The notes under the pieces: model-generated
The model's input: the letters and a program-made list of their open reading frames with translations, nothing else
What the model was told of the DNA's origin: nothing
The model's database searches: none
Assembly: GCA_963815665.1 (NCBI GenBank)
Contig: CAWFHN010000005.1
Coordinates: forward strand, 62,001 to 126,000
DNA from: DASUPK01 sp963815665
GTDB taxonomy: Bacteria; Actinomycetota; Thermoleophilia; Solirubrobacterales; 70-9
DNA length: 64,000 nt
Direction of reading: 5' to 3'
Translations under genes and position numbers: made by a program
Shown here: in pieces, positions 1 through 8,916 of the stretch
How positions within the stretch are numbered: the first letter of the stretch is position 1
Layout: each line of letters starts with the position of its first letter

Positions 1-2
1 CT

Positions 3-1646
3 GACGCGATGGACGGCGGCACCGGAAACGACTTCGTCAACGGCGGCAGCGACCGCGACAACCTCCACGGCGGGGCGGGCGACGACCTCATCCTCGGCGA
101 CGATGGCAGCGACTCGATCAGCGGGGACGACGGGACGGACGAGATCCACGGCGGATCGGGCGGAGAGGACATGAGCGGGGGGAACGGAAACGATCGCCTC
201 TACGGCGACCTCCTCGACGACCACATGGACGGCGGCGCCGGCGACGACCTCATGGTCGGCGGCCACGGCGGCGACGAGATGAGCGGCGGCAGCGGCAACG
301 ACTGGTTCCGCGGCGGACCGAACGGCGACGACTATTCCGGCGGCGACGGCACCGACACGGTCAGCTACGCCGATGCCACGCCCTCCTGGGACACGACGAC
401 CGGGGTGCTGGTGAACCTCGCCGGCGGCTCGGCCATCACCCCCGATGGAACCGAGAACTTGAGCGGAGTCGAGAACGTGCTCGGCTCGGCGTTCGACGAC
501 TCGATCGAGGGCACCGGCGGTGCCGACGGACTCGACGGTGGACCCGGCAACGACAAGATCGCCGGAGGCGCCGGCGCCGACCAGCTCAACGGCGGCCCGG
601 GCAACGACAGCTGCGACGCGACCGCCGGCGACAAGACGACCGCCTGCGGGGTAGGTGCGACTCACGAGACGCCGTCCGATCCGCGGCCTGCCAGCGCCTA
701 CGTCTACATGGATCCGCGGGGACCGGACCCCGGCCTGTACGTGATCGGGCATCAGGGCTCCGGGAACGATGACCTGGTCGTGACCGCGAGCGGCGGGGCC
801 TTCTCGGCCACCTCGCGGGCCGGGACCGCGATCGCGCGCCTGCCCGGATCAAACGACACCTGTGCTCAGCTCGGCGCCACTGTGAGCTGCCCTTCCCCGT
901 CGACCGCCCTCAGCTTCATCACGGTCTGGGGCGACTCGGGTGACGACCACCTGAGCCTCTCGGGTGGCTACCCCTCCACGATGACCACCGTGATGGACGG
1001 CGGCCCGGGCAACGACACCCTCGACGGCACCTCCGGGGATGACGTGCTGTTCAGCGGCCAGTCGGGATCGGACGCCCTCAACGGCGGCGACGGCAGCGAC
1101 GCGCTGCTCGCGCTCGGCACGGGTGGTGACAGGCTCAACGGGGGCGGCGGCAACGACCAGCTGGTCAGCGACGACCTCTGCCAGGGGCATGACTACAGCG
1201 GCGGCCCCGGCTTCGACATCGCCGGCTTCGCCCGGTACAAGAACGCGCCGAAGAACGGCATCAAGGCGACGCTCGGCGGCACGGCGACGGACCCGGCACG
1301 CGGCAACTGCAGCGCCACCCACCTCCGCAAGGACCTGGAGATCCTCGAGGGCACGGACGGGCCCGACACCCTCATCGGGACCAAGGGCAAGGACCCGCTC
1401 ATCCTCGGCAGGGGCGGCAACGACGTGATCCACGGGCGGGGCGGCGCCGATGACATCGACGCCGGCCCCGGCAAGGACAGCCTGTTCGGCGACGGCGGCT
1501 TCGACACCCTGGAGGCTCAGGACGGCAGGCGCGACCGAGCCGTCAACTGCGGCAAGGGTGGCGGCGAGGCCTTCCGGGACAAGAGCGACCCGGCGAGGGG
1601 CTGCAAGAAGCTGAAGAAGGGCGCCCGGAAGCGCAAGGGCCGCTAA
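3..1646 (+). CDS. RTX-type calcium-binding repeat protein (5' end outside window)
   Basis: The reading frame is open to the left edge, so the gene is truncated and its signal and N-terminus are not visible. The visible 547 residues contain two blocks of glycine/aspartate-rich nonapeptides of the form GGxGxDxLx (roughly residues 3-205 and 325-505). In the RTX/hemolysin-type family these repeats bind calcium and fold as a parallel beta roll outside the cell. Between the blocks is a non-repeat segment of about 110 residues with a pair of cysteines. The C-terminus has a CKKLKKGARKRKGR basic tail instead of a recognisable type I secretion signal. No transporter gene is adjacent. The function is likely extracellular or surface-associated, but there is no catalytic domain to name. 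Confidence 0.85.
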   Translation, partial: DAMDGGTGNDFVNGGSDRDNLHGGAGDDLILGDDGSDSISGDDGTDEIHGGSGGEDMSGGNGNDRLYGDLLDDHMDGGAGDDLMVGGHGGDEMSGGSGNDWFRGGPNGDDYSGGDGTDTVSYADATPSWDTTTGVLVNLAGGSAITPDGTENLSGVENVLGSAFDDSIEGTGGADGLDGGPGNDKIAGGAGADQLNGGPGNDSCDATAGDKTTACGVGATHETPSDPRPASAYVYMDPRGPDPGLYVIGHQGSGNDDLVVTASGGAFSATSRAGTAIARLPGSNDTCAQLGATVSCPSPSTALSFITVWGDSGDDHLSLSGGYPSTMTTVMDGGPGNDTLDGTSGDDVLFSGQSGSDALNGGDGSDALLALGTGGDRLNGGGGNDQLVSDDLCQGHDYSGGPGFDIAGFARYKNAPKNGIKATLGGTATDPARGNCSATHLRKDLEILEGTDGPDTLIGTKGKDPLILGRGGNDVIHGRGGADDIDAGPGKDSLFGDGGFDTLEAQDGRRDRAVNCGKGGGEAFRDKSDPARGCKKLKKGARKRKGR

Positions 1647-1652
1647 GCCGGG

Positions 1653-3465
1653 CTACCCCAAGCGCTTCTTCAGCGCCTCGAGCTGCGCCTGAATCTCGGC
1701 GGGCAGGTCATCGCCGAACCGCGCCAGGTGCTCCTCCAGCTGTGGCATCTGCGCACGGAGCGCCTCGTCGTCGACGCTGAGCAGCTGCTCGAGGGCCTCA
1801 TCGGAGATCTCCAGGCCGTCGGTGTTGAGCTCGCCGGGCGCCGGCAGACAGCCCGATCGCCGAGTCCACCGTCTCGCTCTCGTCGTCGCACCGCCGGAAG
1901 ACCCACTCGAGCACGCGGCTGTTCTCGCCGAACCCGGGCCAGAGGAACTTCCCGTCCTCGCTCTTGCGGAACCAGTTGACGTGGAAGACCCGCGGCATCC
2001 GCGCACCCTCGCGCCGCCCGAGCTTCAGCCAGTGGCCGAAGTAGTCGGCCATGTTGTAGCCGCAGAAGGGCAGCATCGCCATCGGGTCGAAGCGGAGCTT
2101 CCCGACCTCGCCGGCGGCGGCGGCGGTCGTCTCCGAGGACATGACCGCGCCGGTGAAGACGCCGTGCTCCCAGTCGCGGCTCTCGAAGACCAGCGGGACG
2201 ACGGTCGAGCGCCTCCCTCCGAACAGGAAGGCGTCGATCGGCACGCCGGCCGGGTCCTCCCATTCCTCCGCGATCGAAGGGCACTGCGAGGCGGGGTGGT
2301 GAACCGTGAGTTCGGATGGGCCGCGGGGTCGTCGGAATCCGGGGTCCACTCGTTGCCGTGCCAGTCGATGACGTGGTCCGGCGGCTGGCCCGTCATGCCC
2401 TCCCACCAGATGTCGCCGTCGTCCGTCAGCGCGCAGTTGGTGAAGATCGAGTTGCGCTCGATCGTCGCCATGGCGTTCGGGTTCGTCTTGTAGCTCGTGT
2501 TGGGAGCGACGCCGAAGAAGCCGGCCTCGGGGTTGACGGCGCGGAGGCGGCCGTCGTCGTCGAACTTCATCCAGGCGATGTCGTCACCGACCGTCTCGAC
2601 CGTCCAGTCGGGCAGGGTCGGGATCAGCATCGCCAGGTTGGTCTTGCCGCACGCCGAGGGGAACGCCCCGGTGACGTACTTGACCTTGCCCTCGGGTGAG
2701 GTGAGCTTCAGGATCAGCATGTGCTCGGCGAGCCAGCCCTCGTCGCGGGCCATCGCCGAGGCGATCCGCAGCGCGAAGCACTTCTTGCCGAGCAGCGCGT
2801 TGCCGCCGTAGCCCGAGCCGAAGGACCAGATCTCGCGCGTCTCGGGGTAGTGGACGATGTACTTGTTGTCCGCGTTGCAGGGCCACGGCACGTCGTCCTG
2901 GCCGTCGTCCAGCGGGGCGCCGAGCGAGTGCACGCAGGGGACGAACTCGCCGTCCTCGGCGAGCACGTCCAGGGCCGGCGCGCCCATCCGGGTCATGATC
3001 CGCATGGAGATCGCGACGTACGGCGAGTCGGTGAGCTGGACGCCGATGTGGGCGATCGGGGAGCCGAGCGGGCCCATGGAGAACGGGACCACGTAGATCG
3101 TGCGGCCGTGCATCGAGTCCTTGAAGAGGCTTGCCGAGGACGTCTCGCATCTCGGCGGGGTCCCGCCAGTTGTTGGTCGGGCCCGCGTCGTGCTCTTCCT
3201 CGGAGCAGATGAAGGTGCGGTCCTCGACCCGGGCGACGTCGTCGGGGTCCGAGCGAGCGAGGTAGGAGTTGGGGCGCTTCGCATCCGAGAGCTTCTCGAA
3301 GGTCCCGGCCTCGACCATCTCCTGACAGAGGCGGTCGTACTCCTCCGCGGAGCCGTCGCACCAGTGGATCGAGTCGGGCTGGGCCAGCTCGGCGATCTGG
3401 TCGACCCATGCAATGAGCTTGGCGTGCTTGGTCGGTGCCTCCGTTGCGGCGGTTGTCTCACTCAC
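1653..3465 (-). pseudogene. pckG: phosphoenolpyruvate carboxykinase (GTP), interrupted by three frameshifts
   Basis: This is GTP-dependent PEPCK, which converts oxaloacetate to phosphoenolpyruvate in gluconeogenesis. The family's active-site loop PSACGKTNLAM is intact, as are segments such as FKDSMHGRTIYVVPFSMGP and FGENSRVLEW. The frame changes three times. There is one extra base near 3128-3129, one missing base in a G-run near 2293-2296, and one extra base near 1847-1851. Protein conservation continues without loss across each break. That pattern suits very recent mutation or assembly error better than an old pseudogene. I place the start at GTG 3465, 12 nt after AAGGAG; TTG 3477 abuts that site directly. 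The gene converges on the RTX gene with a 6-bp gap. Confidence 0.85.
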
Positions 3466-3607
3466 TGATGCGTTCAACTCCTTGGTCGGTGAATTGATCG
3501 ATGAGTCGATGCCCCTGCGAGGCGCGGCATGCTCTCACACCGCGCCGTCGTATCGGTTTATAGGGAATGTCGAGGACCCGGCACGACACCGAGGGGTCAC
3601 GTGAAGC

Positions 3608-4354
3608 CTAACCGGGACGCGGAACGACCATGACCGGGCAGGCCGCACCTCGTATCACCCGTGACGAGACGCTGCCGATCAGCAGCCGCATCACGGGGCC
3701 GAAGCCCCGTGACCCGAGGACGAGCAGGTCGATCCCAACCTCCGAGAGCTCCAGCAGCTTGTCCACCGGATTCCCGCGCTCCAGGACGGGCAATGCGCGC
3801 ACCTCGGGCGGGAGCGCCGCGACGGCCTCATTGAGGCGGGTCTGGAAGTCCGGGCCAGCCTCGGCGCCGGCCTGCGCCGCGGCCGCGGCTCCCATCGCAG
3901 GCACCGGCGTCGCCACCCCGATCACCTTCATCGAGCCGCCGAACTTCAGGCACAGCTTGGCGCCCTCCTCGAGGGCAGCCTGCGACTCGGCCATACCGTC
4001 GTAGCCGACCGCAAGCACGCGGAGACGGTCGCCTGAGTGGTCCTCCTCCGCGTAGCTCTTCGGTGCGATTATGAGCCGGCAGCGGGCGCCCTGCAGGAGG
4101 TGCTCGGCGATGCTGCCCGGTGAGACGGAGCCGATGTGCGCCCGGTGGGTGGATCCGAGGACGATCAGGTCCGCGTCCCCGCGTTCCGCCAACGCCCCCA
4201 GAGCGTCGGCCGGCGAGCCCTTCTCGACGTGGACCACCTTGAGCTCTCCGCCATCCCTCTCGACGATGCGCTTCGCCAGCACGCGGGCGTCCTCGCCGCG
4301 CTCGTTGTCCTCGTAGCCGGCGACGACGTTCTTGTATAGAGGCGGGTGCGCCAT
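3608..4354 (-). CDS. tandem universal stress protein (UspA) domains
   Basis: The 248-residue protein carries two Usp domains in tandem (about 5-110 and 135-245). The second ends in the classic nucleotide-binding pattern GSRGFGPVMRLLIGSVSSRV followed by a CPVMVVP strand. The first has the related GSTHRAHIGSVSPGS stretch. Usp proteins are cytoplasmic ATP/AMP-binding stress proteins of poorly defined biochemical role. The ATG start has no competing upstream start. The gene lies upstream of pckG on the same strand with a gap of about 140 bp, and it may be a separate transcription unit. The family call is firm; the physiological role is not known. Confidence 0.88.
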   Translation of the reverse strand: MAHPPLYKNVVAGYEDNERGEDARVLAKRIVERDGGELKVVHVEKGSPADALGALAERGDADLIVLGSTHRAHIGSVSPGSIAEHLLQGARCRLIIAPKSYAEEDHSGDRLRVLAVGYDGMAESQAALEEGAKLCLKFGGSMKVIGVATPVPAMGAAAAAQAGAEAGPDFQTRLNEAVAALPPEVRALPVLERGNPVDKLLELSEVGIDLLVLGSRGFGPVMRLLIGSVSSRVIRGAACPVMVVPRPG

Positions 4355-4411
4355 GGGCCTAAGAGCCTAAAAGGGAAGCCCTAGTCGATTTTGGCGGCGG
4401 CCGTTCGTCGT

Positions 4412-4729
4412 TCAGACATGAACGGTCTTCGAGCTCAGCACCGCATCGAGCAGGCCCGGGAACCGGGCGTCGAGGTCGTCACGCCGCAACTCGGTCATCT
4501 TCGTCGTCCCCTGGCGCTCTTGCCGGATCACACCGGCCTCCCGCAGAGTCCGGAAGTGATGGGTCATCGTCGACTTGCTGATGTCGAAGCCGAACTTGCC
4601 GCAGGGACGCGGCTCGTCGTCCTCATCGAGCCGGCGGACGATCTCCAGCCGGTGCGGATCGCTGAGGGCGTGCAGGACGGCCGGCAGCTCGATCTCGCTG
4701 GTCTCAGGATGGTGTGGATCCATGCCCAT
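4412..4729 (-). CDS. ArsR-type winged-helix transcriptional regulator
   Basis: About 105 residues with a winged-helix fold. The sequence ALSDPHRLEIVRRL is helix 1-2 of the ArsR family, and FDISKSTMTHHFRTLREAGVI is the recognition region. There is only one cysteine (in EPRPCGKF), so a classical thiolate metal site is unlikely. Start codons at 4753, 4729 and 4723 are in frame. I prefer 4729 or 4723, because the 4753 ATG lies inside an operator-like sequence. The gene is divergent from the leader/exporter pair at 4811-6399, and the shared intergenic region has two copies of a palindrome. The simplest inference is a local repressor of that exporter and of itself. Confidence 0.85.
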   Translation of the reverse strand: MGMDPHHPETSEIELPAVLHALSDPHRLEIVRRLDEDDEPRPCGKFGFDISKSTMTHHFRTLREAGVIRQERQGTTKMTELRRDDLDARFPGLLDAVLSSKTVHV

Positions 4730-4740
4730 CAGCTTAGCTC

Positions 4741-4783
4741 GTACGACAGTCATCGAACTTCTTTGGTACGATGTTCATCGTAC
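4741..4783. promoter_or_regulatory. tandem operator-like palindromes between arsR-type gene and exporter
   Basis: GTACGATGTTCATCGTAC (4766-4783) is a perfect 7-4-7 inverted repeat. A degenerate copy, GTACGACAGTCATCG (4741-4755), lies 25 bp upstream in the same orientation and matches it at 12 of 15 positions. The two copies sit exactly between a divergent winged-helix regulator gene and an exporter operon, where an ArsR-family dimer would be expected to bind. Binding itself is inferred. Confidence 0.65.
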
Positions 4784-4810
4784 TATCAAACAGGCGCGGA
4801 GGCAAGTCAC

Positions 4811-4927
4811 ATGCCCGACACAGAGAACATCGAAACCATCCCCGCCGCCCCCGAGCTCGACCCGCATGGCTCGAGGCGCGCGGCAGCGGTAGAGGCGGCG
4901 TACATTCTGGAGGCAGTTCGCAAGTGA
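4811..4927 (+). CDS. 38-aa leader peptide gene coupled to exporter
   Basis: An ATG at 4811 is preceded by GGAGG (4798-4802) at an 8-nt spacing and opens a 38-codon frame. It starts MPDTENIETIPAAPELDPHG and ends in EAVRK. Its TGA overlaps the GTG start of the exporter gene (GTGA at 4924-4927), the same coupling used by other operons in this window. The peptide has no cysteine, no membrane segment and no family I recognise. It may be a genuine small protein, or a leader whose translation controls the downstream gene. The good ribosome-binding site and the coupling support translation; the function is unknown. Confidence 0.55.
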   Translation: MPDTENIETIPAAPELDPHGSRRAAAVEAAYILEAVRK

Positions 4928-6399
4928 ACCCCATCACCGCAGCGAAGGGGGCCATGAAGCGCAACTCCACAGCACTACTGCTGGTCGTCTGTCTCGGCCA
5001 GTTCATGGTGGTCCTCGACGTCTCGATCGTCAACGTCGCGCTGCCCTCCATCAAGGACGCGCTGGGCTTCTCGACCAACGGACTGCAGTGGGTACTGAAC
5101 GGCTACACCCTGACCTTCGCCGGCTTCCTGCTGCTCGGCGGGCGCGCGGCCGACCTCTTCGGCCGCAGGCGGATGTTCTTCCTCGGCACGCTGATCTTCT
5201 CCGGAGCCTCGCTGCTCTGCGCGATCGCCCCCACCGCGGGGACGCTGGTCGCCGCGCGAGCGCTCCAGGGCATCGGCGGCGCGATCCTCTCCCCCGCCAC
5301 CCTGGCGATCATCACCACCTCCTTCGACGAGGGCGCGCCGCGTAACCGCGCGCTCGGCGCCTGGGGCGCGGTCGGCGCGATCGGCGCGACCGCCGGCGTG
5401 CTACTCGGCGGGATCCTGACCGAGGCCTTCAGCTGGCCGGCGATCTTCCTCATCAACGTCCCGATCGGACTCGGGCTGGTGGCTTTCAGCAGCGGCCTGA
5501 TTCCCGAGGGCCGCAGCGAGTCCGAGAACCGGCACTTCGATCTCACCGGCGCCATTCTGGTCACCCTCGGGATGACCTCCCTGACCTACGGGATCGTCAC
5601 CACGGACCGTCTCGACTGGGGCTCGCTCGGCGTGCTCGCCCCTGTCGCCGCCGGAGCCGCCCTGCTGGTGGCGTTCGCCATCTACCAGAACAACCTCGCC
5701 AGGCGCCCGGACAAGACGGCGCTGATGCCACTGAGCGTGTTCAAGCTGCGCAACCTGCGCGCCGCGAACCTGGTCATCTTCCTGCTCTACGGCGCGATCT
5801 TCGGCTTCTGGTTCTTCCAGTCCCTCTACATGCAGGGCACCCTCCACTACAGCGCTCTGCGGACGGGCCTCGCGTTCGTCCCGATGACCGCAGCGGTGGC
5901 CACCGGCGCGACGCTCGCTCCGCGGCTGGCCAAGGTGATCGAGGCCCGGTGGGTGCTTGCGGCGGGAATGCTCTCCGCGGCCATCGGCGAGTTCCTTCTC
6001 ACCAGCGTCCACCCCGGCGGCAGCTACGTGGCGAACGTGCTTCCCGGCGGCCTGCTCGGCGCGTTCGGGCTGGGGCTCGCCCTGGTCCCCGCGACGATCG
6101 TCGCGGTACAGGGCGTCCCCCGCGCGCTCAGCGGACTGGCCTCCGGAGTGCTCAACACCTCGCGCTTCGTCGGCGCCGCCCTCGGCCTGGCGGTGTTGAG
6201 CACCCTCGCCGCGAACCACACCTCGTCGCAGGTCGACTCCGGGACCTCGGCCGCGAAGGCCCTCACCGACGGCTTCCAGCTCCAGTTCGGGGTCGGGGCC
6301 GCCTTCTGCCTCGTCGGCGTGGTCGCCGCCGTGGTGCTGCTGCGGCCGCAGCGGGAGCGGGAGCGCGCAGCGGGGATGGCCGAAGCAGAGAGCGCCTAG
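4924..6399 (+). CDS. DHA2 (EmrB/QacA) family MFS drug exporter
   Basis: The 491-residue protein has about 14 hydrophobic segments. It opens with the DHA2 hallmark FMVVLDVSIVNVALPSI in TM1, followed by motif A-like GGRAADLFGRRRMF and motif C-like GPxxGG-type sequence (GATAGVLLGGILTE). These proton antiporters export drugs or other hydrophobic compounds across the cytoplasmic membrane. I choose GTG 4924, which has GGAGG 10 nt upstream and overlaps the stop of the 38-codon leader; ATG 4954 is an alternative. The divergent ArsR-type gene and the double palindrome suggest substrate-responsive repression. The substrate cannot be read from the sequence. Confidence 0.9.
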   Translation: MNPITAAKGAMKRNSTALLLVVCLGQFMVVLDVSIVNVALPSIKDALGFSTNGLQWVLNGYTLTFAGFLLLGGRAADLFGRRRMFFLGTLIFSGASLLCAIAPTAGTLVAARALQGIGGAILSPATLAIITTSFDEGAPRNRALGAWGAVGAIGATAGVLLGGILTEAFSWPAIFLINVPIGLGLVAFSSGLIPEGRSESENRHFDLTGAILVTLGMTSLTYGIVTTDRLDWGSLGVLAPVAAGAALLVAFAIYQNNLARRPDKTALMPLSVFKLRNLRAANLVIFLLYGAIFGFWFFQSLYMQGTLHYSALRTGLAFVPMTAAVATGATLAPRLAKVIEARWVLAAGMLSAAIGEFLLTSVHPGGSYVANVLPGGLLGAFGLGLALVPATIVAVQGVPRALSGLASGVLNTSRFVGAALGLAVLSTLAANHTSSQVDSGTSAAKALTDGFQLQFGVGAAFCLVGVVAAVVLLRPQRERERAAGMAEAESA

Positions 6400-6475
6400 C
6401 GGGCCCGGCGACCGCCAGCGCCTCGTCTGATGCGGCGGCTTTGTACTGTTCCCGCCCGCCCCTCGGGCGACCCTC

Positions 6476-7693
6476 ATGCGCTTCTACGAGTTCGAAAGCC
6501 GCCGGATAGTCGAGCGGGCCGGGATCCCGGTCACCGAGTACGGCTTCTGCAAGACCGCCGCGGAGGCCAGGGAGGCCGCCGAGCGGATCGGTGGATCGAC
6601 GGTGATCAAGTCCCAGGTCCTGACCGGCGGCCGGATGAAGGCGGGCGGGGTCAAGTTCGCCGACACGCCCGAGGAGGCCGAGGGCCACGCGGAGGAGATC
6701 CTGAAGCTCGAGATCGGCGGCCACATGCCGGTCGGCGTCCTGGTCGACCCCAAGGCCGAGGTCGAGCAGGAGTACTACGCCGCGGTGCTCTGGGACGGGC
6801 GGGCCAAGCGCCCGATGATGCTCTTCTCGGACATGGGCGGGATCGACATCGAGGAGGTGGCCGAGAAGCACCCCGATCACGTCGGGCGTGGCCACCTCTC
6901 CAATCTCCACCCCATCCCCGACTTTCGTGCCAAGGAGGTGGTCGCCGCCGCCGGAGCCCTGACGGGCCGCGGGCTCACCCGCGCCACCCCGGTGCTCGCC
7001 CGGCTCGCCCAGCTCCAGCGCGACTACGACATGACCCTGGCCGAGATCAACCCGCTCGCCCGCCTCACCGACGGATCCTTCGTCGCGCTCGACGCGCACA
7101 TGGAGATGGAGGACGAGGCGGTCGGTCGCCACCAGAGGATGCTCGGGGAGATCGGCGTCGAGCTTGAGGAGCCCCGCGAGCTCTATGAGCCCTCCGAGTT
7201 CGAGCGCAACGTCAAGGCGATCGACGAGGCGGACCACCGCGGCGTCATCCAGGGCAAGGACCACGGCTTCACCGGCAACCTCGGCCTCGTCATCGGCGCC
7301 GGCGGCGGCTCGCTGACGCTGACCGACGCGGTCCGCAGCCAGGGCGGCAAGCCCGCCAACTACGCGGAAATCGGCGGCAACCCCTCCGTCGCCAAGTCGT
7401 GCGGCCTCGCCAGGGAGGTCCTGCAGAAGGACGGCGTCGAGAAGATCGCGGTGATGATGTCCATCGTCTCCAACACCCGGGTCGACATCGTCGCCCGCGG
7501 CGTGATCAAGGCCTGCCTCGAGCTGGGCAAGGACCCGGCCGACACCATCGCGGTCTTCCGCATTCCCGGAGCCTGGGAGGAGGAGGGGGCCAAGATCCTC
7601 GGCAAGTACGGGATCGAGTTCCGCGACCGCTCCACCTCGATGTGGGAGGCGGCCGGCGAGGCCGTTACGAAGATTCAGGGAGGAGCGGCATGA
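6476..7693 (+). CDS. sucC: succinyl-CoA ligase (ADP-forming) beta subunit
   Basis: The 405-residue protein has an N-terminal ATP-grasp domain (VIKSQVLTGGRMKAGGVKFA near residues 43-62, and the metal-binding EINPLA near 190) and a C-terminal ligase/CoA domain (GNLGLVIGAGGGSLTLTDA, then GGNPSVAK). With SucD it interconverts succinyl-CoA and succinate while making or using a nucleoside triphosphate in the TCA cycle. It diverges from the E. coli pattern, so a related acid-CoA ligase such as malate-CoA ligase is not excluded. Its TGA overlaps the ATG of sucD, indicating translational coupling. Confidence 0.88.
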   Translation: MRFYEFESRRIVERAGIPVTEYGFCKTAAEAREAAERIGGSTVIKSQVLTGGRMKAGGVKFADTPEEAEGHAEEILKLEIGGHMPVGVLVDPKAEVEQEYYAAVLWDGRAKRPMMLFSDMGGIDIEEVAEKHPDHVGRGHLSNLHPIPDFRAKEVVAAAGALTGRGLTRATPVLARLAQLQRDYDMTLAEINPLARLTDGSFVALDAHMEMEDEAVGRHQRMLGEIGVELEEPRELYEPSEFERNVKAIDEADHRGVIQGKDHGFTGNLGLVIGAGGGSLTLTDAVRSQGGKPANYAEIGGNPSVAKSCGLAREVLQKDGVEKIAVMMSIVSNTRVDIVARGVIKACLELGKDPADTIAVFRIPGAWEEEGAKILGKYGIEFRDRSTSMWEAAGEAVTKIQGGAA

Positions 7694-8607
7694 GCATCCT
7701 TCTCAACGAGGACTTCACCTTCATCGTCCAGGGCATCACCGGACGCGAGGCGGTCAACCTGACCAGGGAGTGCCTGGACTACGGCTCCAAGATCGTCGGC
7801 GGCGTCACCCCCGGCCGCAAGGGCCGCGACGTCCACGGCGTGCCAGTCTTCGACACCGTCGAGCAGGCGGTCGCCGACCACGGCTCGCAGATCGACGGCT
7901 CCGTCGTCACCGTCCCTCCCACCTTCACCAAGGACGCCGTGTTCGAGGCGATCGAGAACGGGATCAAGCTGATCGTCGTCGTCACGGAGCGCATCCCGCG
8001 CCGTGACGTCGCCGAGATGGTGGAGCTGGCCAACCTGCGCGGCGCCCGGATCATCGGCCCCAACTGCCTCGGGATCATCGCCCCGGGGGTCGGCAAGATG
8101 GGCGGAATCGGCGGTCCCGCCAAGGACGCGGCCAAGGCGTACGAGCCCGGCTCGATCGGCGTCATGTCGCGCTCGGGCGGCATGACCACCGAGATCTCCT
8201 CGACGCTCACCGCCGCCGGACTCGGCGTCTCAACCGCCGTGTCGATCGGCGGCGACGCAATCATCGGCTCCACCTACGCCGAGCTGATGCCCCTCTTCGA
8301 GGCGGACAAGCAGACCGAGGCGATCGTGATCTACACCGAGCCCGGTGGCCGCATGGAGGCCGAGCTGGTCGACTGGCGCGCGGAGAACGACGCGAAGCTC
8401 CCGATCGTCGCCTTCATGGCCGGCAAGTTCATGGACGACGAGGAGATGCAGGGCATGAGCTTCGGCCACGCCGGGACGATCGTCGAGGGCGCCGAGGACT
8501 CGGCCACCCAGAAGATCGCCCGCCTCCAGGAGGCCGGGATCCCGGTGGTCGAGCGGATCGACGAGATCCCCGGCGCCGTCAAGGACAAGCTGGGGGCCAA
8601 GGTCTGA
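7690..8607 (+). CDS. sucD: succinyl-CoA ligase alpha subunit
   Basis: The 305-residue protein begins with a CoA-binding Rossmann domain (FIVQGITGREAVNLTREC, then GVTPGRKG) and has the glycine-rich SRSGGMTTEI segment. The phosphohistidine site is GHAGTIVE, with the catalytic His at residue 260. The subunit forms the phosphoenzyme intermediate and joins succinate to CoA. The start ATG overlaps the sucC stop. Its own TGA overlaps the ATG of the next gene, a small ferredoxin-like protein, so three genes are tightly linked. Confidence 0.92.
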   Translation: MSILLNEDFTFIVQGITGREAVNLTRECLDYGSKIVGGVTPGRKGRDVHGVPVFDTVEQAVADHGSQIDGSVVTVPPTFTKDAVFEAIENGIKLIVVVTERIPRRDVAEMVELANLRGARIIGPNCLGIIAPGVGKMGGIGGPAKDAAKAYEPGSIGVMSRSGGMTTEISSTLTAAGLGVSTAVSIGGDAIIGSTYAELMPLFEADKQTEAIVIYTEPGGRMEAELVDWRAENDAKLPIVAFMAGKFMDDEEMQGMSFGHAGTIVEGAEDSATQKIARLQEAGIPVVERIDEIPGAVKDKLGAKV

Positions 8608-8858
8608 TGGCCGAACAACAGCTCGAGGGAATCTTCATCGACGTCGAGATCGACGACGCGATCGCAAACGATGCCGAGATGGCGGGGAAGCTCGAGGAGG
8701 TGTGCCCCGTCGACATCTTCGCCAACGAGGACCGCAAGCTCGCGGTGGTCCGCGAGAACCTCGACGAGTGCGTCCTCTGCAACCTCTGCGTCGAGGCCGC
8801 ACCCCCGGGCGGAGTCGTCGTCAAGAAGCTCTACGACGGCACCGCGCTGCGCCGCTAG
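8607..8858 (+). CDS. single-cluster 4Fe-4S ferredoxin-like protein (FixX-like cysteine layout)
   Basis: The 83-residue acidic protein has exactly four cysteines: C33 in CPVDIF and C55-C58-C61 in ECVLCNLC. One Cys-Pro followed by a CxxCxxC triplet matches a ferredoxin in which only one 4Fe-4S site is built. This is the layout seen in FixX-type and some archaeal-type ferredoxins. The proline pair after the triplet is kept, but the second cluster's cysteine is replaced (VEAAPPGG). The ATG overlaps the sucD stop (TGATG), so it is probably co-translated with succinyl-CoA ligase. It may accept electrons from a 2-oxoacid:ferredoxin oxidoreductase feeding succinyl-CoA; that role is inference. Confidence 0.75.
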   Translation: MAEQQLEGIFIDVEIDDAIANDAEMAGKLEEVCPVDIFANEDRKLAVVRENLDECVLCNLCVEAAPPGGVVVKKLYDGTALRR

Positions 8859-8916
8859 TCACCAAGCCGGCGCACCCGTTCGCCACTCGCACGATGTCCT
8901 CTGCCAAGATTCCGAC

